Part shown: positions 52,657-62,077 of the stretch, piece after piece
Numbering within the stretch: position 1 is the stretch's first letter
Layout of the letters: each line of letters begins with the position of its first letter
From: Phycisphaerae bacterium
Lineage (GTDB): Bacteria; Planctomycetota; Phycisphaerae; JAJVII01
DNA: 64,000 bases
Assembly: GCA_022072085.1 (NCBI GenBank)
Contig: JAJVII010000020.1
Span: 1-64,000, forward strand
Reading direction: 5' to 3'
Notes under the pieces: generated by a model
What the model was told of the DNA's origin: nothing
The model's database searches: none
Seen by the model: only the letters and a program-made list of their open reading frames with translations
Made by a program: the position numbers and the translations under genes

Positions 52657-54257
52657 TGCGCTGGGGACGCAATGGTTCACGCCGTCGCAGCCGTGAGCGG
52701 GCGTTGCGGCCGTGGCACTACACCTTCGCGGTCGTGGTGCTCGTGCTGGGCCTGGGGCTGTCGCTGTCGATCTTCACCGAGCTGCGCGGACGCCAGCGCA
52801 AGCAGACGCGGGAGGAGTTCACCCGCGTCGCCCGCGACTGCCAGGCGGCGCTGCGCTGGAACCTGTCGGCCGACATCGCGGCGGCCGAGGCGTTCCACGC
52901 ATTCCATCGGGCGGCCGGCGGGCTGGACGAGGAGAAATTCCGCTCGTTCGCGACGCTGCTGCTGCGGCAGTATCCGTCGGTGGCGGCGTTCGAGTGGGTG
53001 CCGCGGGTGCGGGCGTCCGATCGCGATCGCTGGGAGGGTCGCGACGGCGCGAACCTCACGATTTCGGAACTGACGGCTGCCAGGCTGGTCGTCCGGGCCA
53101 AGGATCGCGACGACTACTACCCGGTCAGCGTCGTTGCGACGGCGCCGGCCCGCGGCAAGAGCGAGTCGGCGTCGCCCGTGCTGGGGCTTGACCTGGCCAG
53201 CGACCCGGCCCGCGCCGAGGCGATGCGGCTGGCCTGCGACCTCGGACGGGCGACCGGGGCGGCCCGTCCCGTCAAGCTGATGGAGATCGGGCAGCAGTCG
53301 GCCTGGGTGATCGTCGATCCGATCTTCAGCGGGCCCAAGGCGTCGGCGACGGTCGAGCAGCGGCGGGCCAACCTTGAAGGCTACGTGCTCGTGGCGATCC
53401 AGCTCGACCTGGTCGCCCGCGAGGCCTGGGAGCAGCTCAAGGCCCAGGGCATCAGCCTGTACATCTTCGACGGGCCGGCGCCGTCGGCTGACGGCGTAGT
53501 CTTCTCCTACGCCCCGGGCGGCGGCGACCTCAAGGCCGCCCTGTCCGACGACAGCCGGCTGCGCCTGGTCGGCACGCAGGAGTTGGCCGGCCGCGTCTGG
53601 ACCATCGTCAGCGTCGCGACCCCCGCGTTCCTGGAAGCCAGGCAGAGCTGGTCGCCCTGGGTGGGCCTGCTGATCGGGCTGACATTCACCGGCCTGCTGA
53701 TCGGCTACGTGCTGGGCATCACGGTCTACAGCATGCGGATCCGCCGCCTGACCGCGCGGCTGGCTCGCACCAACGCCGACCTGGAGGACGAGCTGGAGCG
53801 TCACCGCCAGACGATGCGCGAGCTGCACCTGTGGGAGCAGGAGTTCCGGGCGCTGGCTGACCATTCGCCGGACATCGTTGCGCGGTTCGACGAGGAGATG
53901 CGGCTGCTCTACGTGAACTCGCGGATCGAGGAGAAGACCGCCCACCGCCGGGCGGCGTTCGTCGGGCGCACCTACCGCGAGATCGGCATGCCCGAGCCGA
54001 TGGTCGGCCAATGGGAGCGGGCGATCCGCCAGGTCTTCAAGACCGGCCGCGAGGCCGCAGTGCGGATCGAGCTGCCCGGGCCCGAAGGACTGACCGGATA
54101 CGACTGCCTGCTGCTGCCGGAGTTCGCCGATGAGGGCTTCGTCCAGTCGGTGCTGGCGGTGAACCGGGCGATGCGCGACCGGCGTCAGAGCGACGGCCGA
54201 CCCTCGCCCGGCGGCAACGGCCAGGCCGTCGCGGTCAGCGCCTCGCCGCCGCGATAG
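52656..54257 (+). CDS. CHASE-PAS membrane sensor without an output domain
   Basis: A 533-residue protein with a helix at about 18-40, a CHASE-like sensor (about 70-310), a second helix near residues 335-358, a coiled coil (LARTNADLEDELERHRQTM) and a PAS domain (FRALADHSPDIVARFDEE). It ends after the PAS domain with a Pro/Ser-rich tail, with no kinase or cyclase. Its sensor resembles that of the hybrid kinase two genes upstream in layout. It may pass a signal by binding a partner, or be a truncated kinase. The start is a TGATG overlap with the cyclase gene. Confidence 0.85.
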   Translation: MRWGRNGSRRRSRERALRPWHYTFAVVVLVLGLGLSLSIFTELRGRQRKQTREEFTRVARDCQAALRWNLSADIAAAEAFHAFHRAAGGLDEEKFRSFATLLLRQYPSVAAFEWVPRVRASDRDRWEGRDGANLTISELTAARLVVRAKDRDDYYPVSVVATAPARGKSESASPVLGLDLASDPARAEAMRLACDLGRATGAARPVKLMEIGQQSAWVIVDPIFSGPKASATVEQRRANLEGYVLVAIQLDLVAREAWEQLKAQGISLYIFDGPAPSADGVVFSYAPGGGDLKAALSDDSRLRLVGTQELAGRVWTIVSVATPAFLEARQSWSPWVGLLIGLTFTGLLIGYVLGITVYSMRIRRLTARLARTNADLEDELERHRQTMRELHLWEQEFRALADHSPDIVARFDEEMRLLYVNSRIEEKTAHRRAAFVGRTYREIGMPEPMVGQWERAIRQVFKTGREAAVRIELPGPEGLTGYDCLLLPEFADEGFVQSVLAVNRAMRDRRQSDGRPSPGGNGQAVAVSASPPR

Positions 54258-54267
54258 CGCCGAGCGC

Positions 54268-56682
54268 TCACTTCGCAGGCCACTTCCAGTCCCGGATTTC
54301 GGGCATGTCCTGCCCGTATCGCCGAATGTACTGCTTGTGGTCCACCAGCCGATCGCTGATTTCCTGCTTGAGGTATGCGGCCCGGGCGCCGAGCTGCGGC
54401 AGCCGGTCCACCACGTCCTGGGCCAGGTGGAACCGGTCCAGGTCGTTGAGCACGGCCATGTCGAACGGCGTCGTGATCGTCCCCTCCTCCTTGTATCCGC
54501 GCACGTGCAGGTTGCGGTGGTTGGTCCGGCGGTAGGTCAGCCGGTGGATCAGCCAGGGGTACCCGTGGAATGCGAAGATGATCGGCTTGTCGCGCGTGAA
54601 CAGGGCGTCGAAGTCGCGGTCGTTCAGCCCGTGCGGGTGCTCGCTTTCGGGCTGGAGCTTGAAGAGGTCCACGACGTTGACGACGCGAATCTTCAGCTCG
54701 GGCAGGTGGCGGCGGAGCAGATCGACCGCGGCCAGCGTCTCCAGCGTCGGCACGTCGCCGGCGGCCGCCATGACCACGTCCGGTTCGCCGCCGCGATCGT
54801 TGCACGCCCACGGCCAGATGCCGATGCCCCCGGTGCAGTGCCGCACCGCCTGGTCCATCGTCAGCCACTGCGGCGCCGCGTGCTTGCCGGCCACCACGAC
54901 GTTGACGTAATGGCGGCTGCGCAGGCAGTGGTCCATCACCGACAGCAGGCAGTTGGCGTCCGGCGGCAGGTAGACCCGCACAATCGACGCCTTCTTGTTC
55001 ACCACGTGGTCGATGAACCCGGGATCCTGGTGGGTGAACCCGTTGTGGTCCTGCCGCCAGACGTGCGACGCCAGCAGGTAGTTCAGCGACGCGATCTTCC
55101 GCCGCCACGGCAGGCCGAGCGTCACCTTCAGCCACTTGGCATGCTGATTGAACATCGAATCGACGATGTGGATGAAGGCCTCGTAGCTGTTGAGCAGCCC
55201 GTGCCGCCCGGTCAGCAGGTAGCCCTCCAGCCAGCCCTGGCACTGGTGCTCGCTGAGCACCTCCATGACGCGGCCGCGGGCAGCCAGGAACTCGTCGCCG
55301 TCGCGCAGTTCCGCGTCCCACTGGCGGCTGGTCGCCTCGAAGACCGCCCCCAGCCGGTTGGAGAGCGTCTCGTCGGGCCCGAACAGCCGGAAGTTGCGCT
55401 GATCGTCGTTCAGCTTCACCACGTCACGCAGCAGTCCGCCCAGCACGCGCGTGTCCTCGGCCGACGCGGCGCCGGGCGCGGGCACGGCCACCGCGTATTC
55501 GCGGAAGTCGGGCATCCGCAGGTCGCGCAGCAGCAGGCCGCCGTTGGCGTGCGGGTTGGCGCCCATGCGCTGGTCGCCCGTCGGGGCCAGGGCCGCCAGC
55601 TCCGGCAGCAGGCGGCCGCCCGCGTCGAACAGCTCTTCGGGCCGATAGCTCCGCAGCCACTCTTCGAGCTGGCGCAGGTGCTCGGGGTTGCGTGCCGGGT
55701 TCGACAGCGGGACCTGGTGGGCGCGGAAAGTCCCCTCGACGGGCAGCCCGTCGCTAACGGCAGGCCCGGTCCAGCCCTTGGGCGTTTCCAGCACAATCAT
55801 CGGCCAGGCTGGCCGGCGGCCGCCGCCGGCGCGGCGGGCGGCCCGCTGGAATCGGCGGATCATCGCGATCGACTTGTCCATCGCCGCAGCCATCGCCTGG
55901 TGCATCGGCCCGGGCCTGCTGCCTGAGACGAACAACGGCGTCCAGCCGCAGCCGCGCATGAAATGTTCCAGTTCGCGGCGCGGGATGCGGGCCAGCACCG
56001 TCGGGTTGGCGATCTTGTAGCCGTTCAGGTGCAGGATCGGCAGCACCGCGCCGTCGGCGGCGGCGTTGAGGAACTTGTTGGAGTGCCACGCGGTGGCCAG
56101 CGGGCCGGTCTCGGCTTCGCCGTCGCCGACGACGCAGGCGACGATCAGGTCGGGGTTGTCCAGCACCGCGCCGAACGCGTGGCTGAGCGAGTAGCCCAGT
56201 TCGCCGCCCTCGTGGATTGAGCCCGGCGTCTCGGGGGCGACGTGGCTGGGGATGCCGCCGGGGAAAGAGAACTGCGTGAAGAGCTTCTGCAGGCCGGCTT
56301 CGTCGCGTGTGATCTGCGGATAGACTTCGCTGTAGGTCCCCTCCAGGTAGGTGTGGGCGACCAGCGCCGGCCCGCCGTGGCCGGGACCCGAGATGTAAAT
56401 CATGTTCAAGTCGTCGCGGCGGATCACGCGGTTCAGGTGCGTGTAGACGAAGTTCTGGCCCGGCGTCGTGCCCCAGTGGCCCAGCAGCCGCGGCTTGACG
56501 TGCTCGGCCTTGAGCGGCTGGCGGAGCAGGGGGTTGTCGTAGAGGTAGATCTGCCCGACCGAGAGATAGTTGCTCGCCCGCCAGTAGGCGTCCAGCCCGT
56601 TCCGCTCCGCGGACGAGAGCGGCTGGTTCGGGCGGCGTGATTCCGTCTTGCGTTTGCGGCTGGTCGATGCGCTGCGGGCCAT
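54268..56682 (-). CDS. xfp: Xylulose-5-phosphate/fructose-6-phosphate phosphoketolase
   Basis: An 804-residue thiamine diphosphate enzyme that splits xylulose-5-P or fructose-6-P into acetyl phosphate and an aldose phosphate. Family marks are [49 protein letters not shown], the TPP loop with [10 protein letters not shown], and [19 protein letters not shown]. The length is normal. The ATG at 56682 is preferred over a TTG at 56715 because AGGGAG lies just before it. No acetate kinase or phosphotransacetylase is adjacent. Confidence 0.97.
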   Translation of the reverse strand: MARSASTSRKRKTESRRPNQPLSSAERNGLDAYWRASNYLSVGQIYLYDNPLLRQPLKAEHVKPRLLGHWGTTPGQNFVYTHLNRVIRRDDLNMIYISGPGHGGPALVAHTYLEGTYSEVYPQITRDEAGLQKLFTQFSFPGGIPSHVAPETPGSIHEGGELGYSLSHAFGAVLDNPDLIVACVVGDGEAETGPLATAWHSNKFLNAAADGAVLPILHLNGYKIANPTVLARIPRRELEHFMRGCGWTPLFVSGSRPGPMHQAMAAAMDKSIAMIRRFQRAARRAGGGRRPAWPMIVLETPKGWTGPAVSDGLPVEGTFRAHQVPLSNPARNPEHLRQLEEWLRSYRPEELFDAGGRLLPELAALAPTGDQRMGANPHANGGLLLRDLRMPDFREYAVAVPAPGAASAEDTRVLGGLLRDVVKLNDDQRNFRLFGPDETLSNRLGAVFEATSRQWDAELRDGDEFLAARGRVMEVLSEHQCQGWLEGYLLTGRHGLLNSYEAFIHIVDSMFNQHAKWLKVTLGLPWRRKIASLNYLLASHVWRQDHNGFTHQDPGFIDHVVNKKASIVRVYLPPDANCLLSVMDHCLRSRHYVNVVVAGKHAAPQWLTMDQAVRHCTGGIGIWPWACNDRGGEPDVVMAAAGDVPTLETLAAVDLLRRHLPELKIRVVNVVDLFKLQPESEHPHGLNDRDFDALFTRDKPIIFAFHGYPWLIHRLTYRRTNHRNLHVRGYKEEGTITTPFDMAVLNDLDRFHLAQDVVDRLPQLGARAAYLKQEISDRLVDHKQYIRRYGQDMPEIRDWKWPAK

Positions 56683-56949
56683 CCGTTGCTCCCTCTGTTC
56701 GTCCGTGACGGTCAAGGCGCGACGCGTCGGTCGTGCAGCCGTCGGCTGCCGGCCCGCGCCCCTGCTCGCGCGATTATACCCCTGTGGTCGCGGCGGTCCA
56801 CGCCCGGCCTTCGCTCCGGCGTGATTGGGCGGTCCGACGCAGACGGCCGTCGACTTTCAGATCGACGGCCGCCGCGGCGCTGGCGAAGCGGATGTGACTG
56901 CATGAACAGTAGCCCGCCCACGCGTGGGGCGTGTGGGCGTTGCGTGAAT

Positions 56950-56973
56950 TTGAAGTTGAAGTTGAAATTGAAA
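56950..56973 (+). repeat. Four tandem TTGAAR hexamers
   Basis: TTGAAG-TTGAAG-TTGAAA-TTGAAA is followed by the degenerate CTTGAGTTGG. The block is an AT-rich island in GC-rich sequence and a likely slippage product. Confidence 0.85.
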
Positions 56974-57116
56974 CTTGAGTTGGCGGGCCCGTGGCGCAAC
57001 CCGTGCCTGGACGCGAACACAAATGAGGCCGTCGCTCGGGGAGAACTTCTCCGCTCCCCGGGCGACGGCTAGAGCAGTCCAGCTTCTTCTGTGCTCGCGA
57101 CGCGCTCGCCAGAGGC

Positions 57117-57288
57117 TCGCGGCTACTGAATCCTGTAGAAGCAATCTTCACCACAGAGAACACAGAGAGCACAGAGTCGGGAGTATCAAGAAATTCTTGA
57201 TTTCAGGCATTTCTGGACGCTTCTGACCTCCTCTGTGATCTCGGTGTCCTCTGTGGTGAATAAAGATTTCTTTTGCAGGTCTCAATAA
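57117..57288 (+). repeat. 172-bp CACAGAG palindromic repeat, copy 2
   Basis: It matches 18981-19152 at 169 of 172 positions, same orientation and length. It includes the arms TTCACCACAGAGAACAC and GTGTCCTCTGTGGTGAA and the central ATCAAGAA-A-TTCTTGAT palindrome. The sequence before it differs between copies except for the last bases TCGCGGCTAC. It lies between the phosphoketolase and phosphoribosyltransferase-like genes. Confidence 0.92.
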
Positions 57289-57332
57289 ACGAGCTTCTTG
57301 GTCGGACCGTTCACGCGACTTGCTGGACTGCT

Positions 57333-58070
57333 CTATTCCTCTGCCGGGCCGGACCCCGGCGTCCCGCCCCAGGCGGATTGAAGCAGGGCGCGGACCTCGT
57401 CGTCGTCCACCCTGCGGAAATTCCGAAACCAGGCCGATGCCCCGCGGTACGGCTCGGGCCGAACGGGGCATATCACCTCGTCGACATGGTCGGCCAGGTC
57501 GCGCACGACCTGGGCCTGTCCCACCGGAGCGGCCACCACGATCTGCGCCGGCTGGTGTCCGCGGAGCGCGTCAGCGGCGACGCGCATCGCCCAGCCGGAC
57601 TCCAGGCTCTCGGTGACCAGCACTGCGCAGCGCCGAGCCAGCGGAGGGCAGGGCCGCCGCCCGCGGTAGGCCCGTTCCCAGTGCTGCAACTCAGCCAACT
57701 CCTGCCGGCAGATGCGCTCGACGGTCTGCTCGGGGATGCCGAGTTGCCGGATCAGGTTCTCGTCGCGGACGACCGTGCCGCCGATGCCCACGGCCCCGAC
57801 GACGAGAGTCCCCTCATCCTCCGGGTCGGGCACGATCAGGCGGCGGACGAGCATCACGTCCAGCGGCGCGCCGAGCAGGCCGGCCACCTGCATCGCAACC
57901 GGCACGCCGCCGCGCGGCACGCCCAGCACGACAACGTCGCTGCGGCCGCGATAGTGATCCAACTCCAGCCCCAGCGCTCGGCCGGCGTCAATTCTGTCCT
58001 GATACGCTTCCCGCACACGAACGCTTTCGAAATGATCGGGACCGCGCCCGGCCGCTCGCGCCGCTCGCAC
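57333..58070 (-). CDS. COG1926-like phosphoribosyltransferase with altered PRPP loop
   Basis: A 245-residue protein matching the predicted phosphoribosyltransferase family along its length: YQDRIDAGRALG, VVVLGVPRGGVPVAMQVAGL, LGAPLDVMLVRRL and the final RVDDDEVRALL. The PRPP-binding loop, normally VDDGIATGAT, here reads VTESLESGWA (residues 152-161). Both acidic residues and the TGAT turn are lost, so PRPP binding is doubtful. The frame begins with a GTG at 58070; a GTG at residue 19 is an alternative start closer to the family norm. Confidence 0.8.
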   Translation of the reverse strand: MRAARAAGRGPDHFESVRVREAYQDRIDAGRALGLELDHYRGRSDVVVLGVPRGGVPVAMQVAGLLGAPLDVMLVRRLIVPDPEDEGTLVVGAVGIGGTVVRDENLIRQLGIPEQTVERICRQELAELQHWERAYRGRRPCPPLARRCAVLVTESLESGWAMRVAADALRGHQPAQIVVAAPVGQAQVVRDLADHVDEVICPVRPEPYRGASAWFRNFRRVDDDEVRALLQSAWGGTPGSGPAEE

Positions 58071-58390
58071 GCGATGCGGCTTCCCGTACGTCAGCTTCCA
58101 ACTGATTCATAGGCCCGCGCCGACGGCGAGGCAATCGGGGGAATCACCAATCCCTGCTAGGGGAAAATACTAGAGGGGCGTCAGGACTGAAGCGACGAAG
58201 TCGGACACACGCTCGCTCGCAGCGGCCAGACGTCTACCCGCGACCCGACGGGGAGCGCGGCGGCCGTGGCGGGGCGAACCGCTTCTGGCCGTTGCGGCCT
58301 GCCCAGGCCGGCGATACCATCGGAGCACGCACGCCGGCGTCTGCGCGGCCGCCGGTCCCTTCCCGTGCGACGAGCCACAGGAGTCACGCG
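58071..58390. other. 320-base intergenic region between divergent genes
   Basis: The only AT-rich part is around 58138-58172 (with GGGGAAAATACTAGAGG). No clear -35/-10 pair, hairpin terminator or repeat from the other families was found. AGGAG just before 58391 is the ribosome site of the next gene. Confidence 0.5.
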
Positions 58391-61027
58391 ATGAAATCGA
58401 TTCTTCCGGCGATGGCGGCGATTCTGGCTGGGTTGGTTCTGACAGGTCCGGCGGGCGTCGCCCGGGCCGACGACGCGTCGAACGGCAACTACAAGTTCGT
58501 CGCGGGCCCGACGGCCGTCCGCACGGGCGACTCGGCCACCATCAGCTTCACGCTCTCGGCGGCTGCCGACGTGCAGGTTACTGTCCTGGACGGGCAGGGC
58601 AACGTCGTGCGGCGCCTGGCAGCCGGACTGCTGGGGCCCAACGCTCCCGCGCCGCTGGCCCGCGATTCGCTGGCCCAGTCGTTGACCTGGGACGGGACGG
58701 ACGACATGGGCCGAAAGGTTCTGGGCGCCGATCCGAAGGCGACGTTCACCGTCCGCGTCGACGCCGGCCTGCGGGCGACCTACGCCGGGACGGCCATGGG
58801 CAGCGAGGCCCAGCCCAACGACCTGACCAACGTGATCGGTCTGGCGGCCGGCGGCGATGGGCAGGTCTACGTGCTGAGCGAGCGCTGGAAGCGGGCCTGG
58901 TGGACGCACACCGCGATCCACGTCTACGGGCGCGACGGCAAGTATGTCAGGACGATCAAGCCGTTCCCGGCCGACCTGGCGGCTGACAAGCTGGCCAAGC
59001 TCACGCCGCTGACCGACGAGGCCGGCCACGCCGTGCCGGTCATCCAGCGCGTGCTGGCGATCGACTACTATCCGGCGGAGGACTGCCCTCAGCAGATGGC
59101 CGTCTCGCCCGACGGCAACATCCACCTGCTCACCCAGCCGCTCTCCTACGTCGGCGACCGCGACGAGCAGGAGTTCAAGATGATCGCCAGCCTTGCGCCC
59201 GACGGCAGCGTCGCCTGTGACAGCTACGTCGGCGCCCACCTGGCCAGCCGAACGATCGACGTCGGCGACGCGTACCTGGCCTGCTCCGGCGATGGCAAGT
59301 CGGTGTTTGCGACCGGCATGGACATCACCGTCCGCAAGGACTTCGACCCTGACTCGCCGCGGCCGAAGCGCGTGAATGTGCCGGCGGTGCTGCGGATCGA
59401 CCTGCCGGCCCGTTCGACCTGCAAGCCGCTGTTCGGCGACCCGGACAAGTCCGGCAGCGACGACGCCCACCTCAGCGATCCGCGGGGGCTGGCGGCCGAC
59501 GGCAAGGGGCAGCTCTACGTCGCCGACTGCGGCAACGACCGCATCGTCGTGCTGGACGAATCGAGCGGCCGGTTCGTGCGGGCGATGCCGGTGAAGGCTC
59601 CGACGTGGCTGGGCTACAGCCAGGCCGCCCATGCGCTCTACGTTGCCACCGGCGGGGACGTCGTGAAATACAAGGTCGCCAACGGCGCGCTGGCCGAGCA
59701 GGCCCGGCTGAAGCTGCCCGAACTGGACGCGCGCAACAAGTCGGCCAAGTGGTCGTTCGCGCTGGACGGGCAGGCCGACGGGGCGACGCTGTGGGTCGGG
59801 CTCAGCCGCGGCGGCGACGCGTTGAGTTACTGCCGCGAGGCGGACAATAAGTTCGGCGCACTGACCAAGGCCGACTACAACCCGGCCCGGCACTTCTGGA
59901 GCCTGGCGTGCGGCTTTGACGGCAAGACCGTGGCCTGCAAGGCCGGCGACCGGACGCTGCGTATCCTCGACGAGACAACGGGGCAGACGCGCGATCTGAA
60001 GCTGGCCGACTCCGGCGGGCAGACCTATCGCCTCGGGCCGGACAACCAGATCTACGGCATGGACCACTGGCGCTGGGGCATCCGGCGGTGGGACGCCCAG
60101 GGCAAGCCACTGCCCTTCCCGCAGGGCATCCAGGAAGGCGAGGGCAAAGGCCGCACCGAGTCGGTCGCCTCGGGCACGACCAACTGGGAGCGCGACTTCG
60201 ACGTCGATCGCGAGGGCAACGTCTACGTCAAGCAGCGCGGCAAGATCTATCACGGGCGGATGCGCGTGGACAAGTACGACAGCAGCGGCAAATTCGTCGG
60301 CACGGTTGTCTGGGTCGTCACCGACGGCGCCCAGGGCCCGCGCATCAACCGCGACGGCGACCTCTACTTCGCCGAGGCGGTCAAGCCGCCGGGCGTGCCG
60401 TTCCCCGACTTCTTCAAGGGCAAGCTGCCGCCGACGCGCGTGGACCTCAAGACCAACGTCGAGGGGCAGTACCGCTGGATGTACGGCAGCGTGGTCAAGT
60501 TCGGACCGGCGGGCGGGGCCTTCTGGTTCCCCATTGCCGACCCGCGCAGCGACGCCTACCCCTTCGACGGCGAGCCGACGCTGCCGGCCGACCAGCCGCG
60601 GATGAAGGTGGACACCGTCAGCGGCGACCGGGTGATCGTCCGGCCCGGCGAAATCCAGGGCGCCCGATGGATGCACTTCGGCGTCTCCTACATCCTGGAC
60701 ATGCAGCCGGGCGCCAACCGCCGATGCCACTGCACGGCGACGGGCTTCGACCTGGACCGCTACGGCCGCGTCTACTACACCGACCAGGGCATGTTCCGCG
60801 TGGTCGTGCTGGACGCCGCCGGCAACGAGCTGCTGAAGGTGGGGCGCTACGGCAACCAGGACAGCTTCGGCAAGGAGGGCACGCCGGACGTCGCGTTCAA
60901 CTGGTTCATCGGGCTGGCCGCGTCGGACCGCTACATCTACGTCGGCGACGGGGCGAACCATCGGCTGGTGCGGCTGGCGATCGGCCACGCCGTGACGGGG
61001 TCGTGCGAGCTGAAGTCCGGCGGCTGA
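58391..61027 (+). CDS. Exported NHL-type beta-propeller with FlgD-like Ig domain
   Basis: An 878-residue protein with a signal peptide to about residue 26 (ILAGLVLTGPAGVARA). Residues about 30-125 resemble the FlgD-type Ig-like domain (ISFTLSAAADVQVTVLDGQG, then LTWDGTDDMGR). NHL-like propeller units follow, such as DPRGLAADGKGQLYVADCGN and DVDREGNVYVKQRGK. The ATG at 58391 has AGGAG seven bases upstream. It is probably a surface or periplasmic binding protein. Several similar propeller proteins occur in the window but share little sequence with it. Confidence 0.82.
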   Translation: MKSILPAMAAILAGLVLTGPAGVARADDASNGNYKFVAGPTAVRTGDSATISFTLSAAADVQVTVLDGQGNVVRRLAAGLLGPNAPAPLARDSLAQSLTWDGTDDMGRKVLGADPKATFTVRVDAGLRATYAGTAMGSEAQPNDLTNVIGLAAGGDGQVYVLSERWKRAWWTHTAIHVYGRDGKYVRTIKPFPADLAADKLAKLTPLTDEAGHAVPVIQRVLAIDYYPAEDCPQQMAVSPDGNIHLLTQPLSYVGDRDEQEFKMIASLAPDGSVACDSYVGAHLASRTIDVGDAYLACSGDGKSVFATGMDITVRKDFDPDSPRPKRVNVPAVLRIDLPARSTCKPLFGDPDKSGSDDAHLSDPRGLAADGKGQLYVADCGNDRIVVLDESSGRFVRAMPVKAPTWLGYSQAAHALYVATGGDVVKYKVANGALAEQARLKLPELDARNKSAKWSFALDGQADGATLWVGLSRGGDALSYCREADNKFGALTKADYNPARHFWSLACGFDGKTVACKAGDRTLRILDETTGQTRDLKLADSGGQTYRLGPDNQIYGMDHWRWGIRRWDAQGKPLPFPQGIQEGEGKGRTESVASGTTNWERDFDVDREGNVYVKQRGKIYHGRMRVDKYDSSGKFVGTVVWVVTDGAQGPRINRDGDLYFAEAVKPPGVPFPDFFKGKLPPTRVDLKTNVEGQYRWMYGSVVKFGPAGGAFWFPIADPRSDAYPFDGEPTLPADQPRMKVDTVSGDRVIVRPGEIQGARWMHFGVSYILDMQPGANRRCHCTATGFDLDRYGRVYYTDQGMFRVVVLDAAGNELLKVGRYGNQDSFGKEGTPDVAFNWFIGLAASDRYIYVGDGANHRLVRLAIGHAVTGSCELKSGG

Positions 61028-61150
61028 AGGCCGAGGGCGACGGTTACGTTGCGCCTACGCCGGCTCGCCTTGACCGCGGGCCGGGCCGGGCTAACATTCA
61101 GACTGCAAGACAATCCCCACAAGCCGCCCGCGAGGGCAAAGGAAGCGACG

Positions 61151-61666
61151 ATGGCTGAGCGAACCGGCGTGATCAAGTTCAAAGGCAACCCGCTGACGCT
61201 GCTGGGCACGGACGTCAAGGCCGGCGACGACGCCCCCGACATCGAACTGGTGGCCAACGACCTGTCGAAGGTGAAGCTGGGCTCGTACAAGGGCAAGAAG
61301 GTCGTGCTGGTCACCGTGCCGTCGCTGGACACGCCGACCTGCAACATCGAGGCCCAGCGGTTCAACAAGGAGGCGGCCGGCCTGGGCGGCAACGTGGCCG
61401 TGGTCGTCATCAGCCGCGATCTCCCCTTCGCCCAGAAGCGCTGGTGCGGCGCCAACGCCGCGACCAGCATCGTCACGCTCTCGGACTTCCGCGACGCGTC
61501 ATTCGGCAAGGCTTACGGCGTGCTCATCAAGGAACTGGACCTGCTGGCCCGGGCGATCTTCGTGGTCGACGCCAACGGCGACGTGCAGTACCGCCAGATC
61601 GTCGGGGAAGTCAGCCAGGAGCCGAACTACGACGAGGCCCTGGCGGCGCTAAAGAAGCTGAAGTGA
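61151..61666 (+). CDS. tpx: Thiol peroxidase
   Basis: A 171-residue atypical 2-Cys peroxiredoxin reducing lipid and other hydroperoxides with thioredoxin. The peroxidatic Cys64 lies in PSLDTPTCNIE and the resolving Cys99 in RWCGA. The length equals that of E. coli Tpx. The ATG at 61151 follows AAAGGA. It stands alone, with a terminator after it. Confidence 0.95.
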   Translation: MAERTGVIKFKGNPLTLLGTDVKAGDDAPDIELVANDLSKVKLGSYKGKKVVLVTVPSLDTPTCNIEAQRFNKEAAGLGGNVAVVVISRDLPFAQKRWCGANAATSIVTLSDFRDASFGKAYGVLIKELDLLARAIFVVDANGDVQYRQIVGEVSQEPNYDEALAALKKLK

Positions 61667-61687
61667 GTTGAACCGCACCAATCGCCA

Positions 61688-61714
61688 CGCCCGTCCGCAG
61701 TCCGCGGGCGGGCG
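61688..61714 (+). terminator. Terminator after tpx
   Basis: CGCCCGTCCGC (61688-61698) pairs with GCGGGCGGGCG (61704-61714), with one G-T pair and a 5-base loop, followed by TTCTG. It lies between convergent genes. Confidence 0.7.
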
Positions 61715-61732
61715 TTCTGCTGCGCTGAGGGG

Positions 61733-62077
61733 TCAGTCGAAGATTACCGTGCGATTGCCGCTGACGAAGACGCGGTCCTGGAGCACCAGCCTCAGGCCCC
61801 TCGCCAGCACGATCTTTTCCACGTCGCGGCCGGCCTGGGCCATCTCGCCCGGCCCGTGGGTGTGGTCGATCGGGATCACCCCCTGGGCGATGATCGGCCC
61901 CTGGTCGAGGTCCGCGGTGACGAAGTGGGCCGTCGCCCCGACGATCTTGACGCCGCGGTCGTAGGCCTGCTGATACGGGCCCGCGCCGGCGAACGCCGGC
62001 AGGAACGAGTGGTGGATGTTCACGATGCGCCGGGGGAAGCGATCGACGATGGCGTTCGCCGGATGCGGCGTTCTCAT
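61733..62077 (-). CDS. C-terminal domain of formyltetrahydrofolate deformylase (PurU-like), truncated
   Basis: A 114-residue protein equal to the last 40 percent of PurU, which normally has about 280 residues. It keeps the catalytic set: Asn20 and His22 in VNIHHSFLPAF, and Asp58 in DLDQGPIIAQ. The ending (ARGLRLVLQDRVFVSGNRTV) is also family-like. The ACT domain and the nucleotide-fold half that holds the folate are absent. The ATG at 62077 overlaps the stop of the NrnA-like gene (ATGA), so it is set up for translation. It may be a dying fragment or a repurposed domain. Confidence 0.8.
   Translation of the reverse strand: MRTPHPANAIVDRFPRRIVNIHHSFLPAFAGAGPYQQAYDRGVKIVGATAHFVTADLDQGPIIAQGVIPIDHTHGPGEMAQAGRDVEKIVLARGLRLVLQDRVFVSGNRTVIFD

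Larger units (their letters stand above)
56683..57332. other. 650-base intergenic region
   Basis: The first 260 bases hold no recognised element beyond the likely phosphoketolase promoter. 56950-56973 is a hexamer array and 57117-57288 is the 172-bp repeat. No convincing gene was found; a frame reading KLKLKLKLEL is only a translation of the hexamer array. Confidence 0.6.

Noticed and set aside
56686-57072. A small gene encoding a KLKLKLKLEL segment
   Set aside because: The segment is simply the translation of the TTGAAR hexamer array; the frame has no ribosome site or other protein-like sequence.
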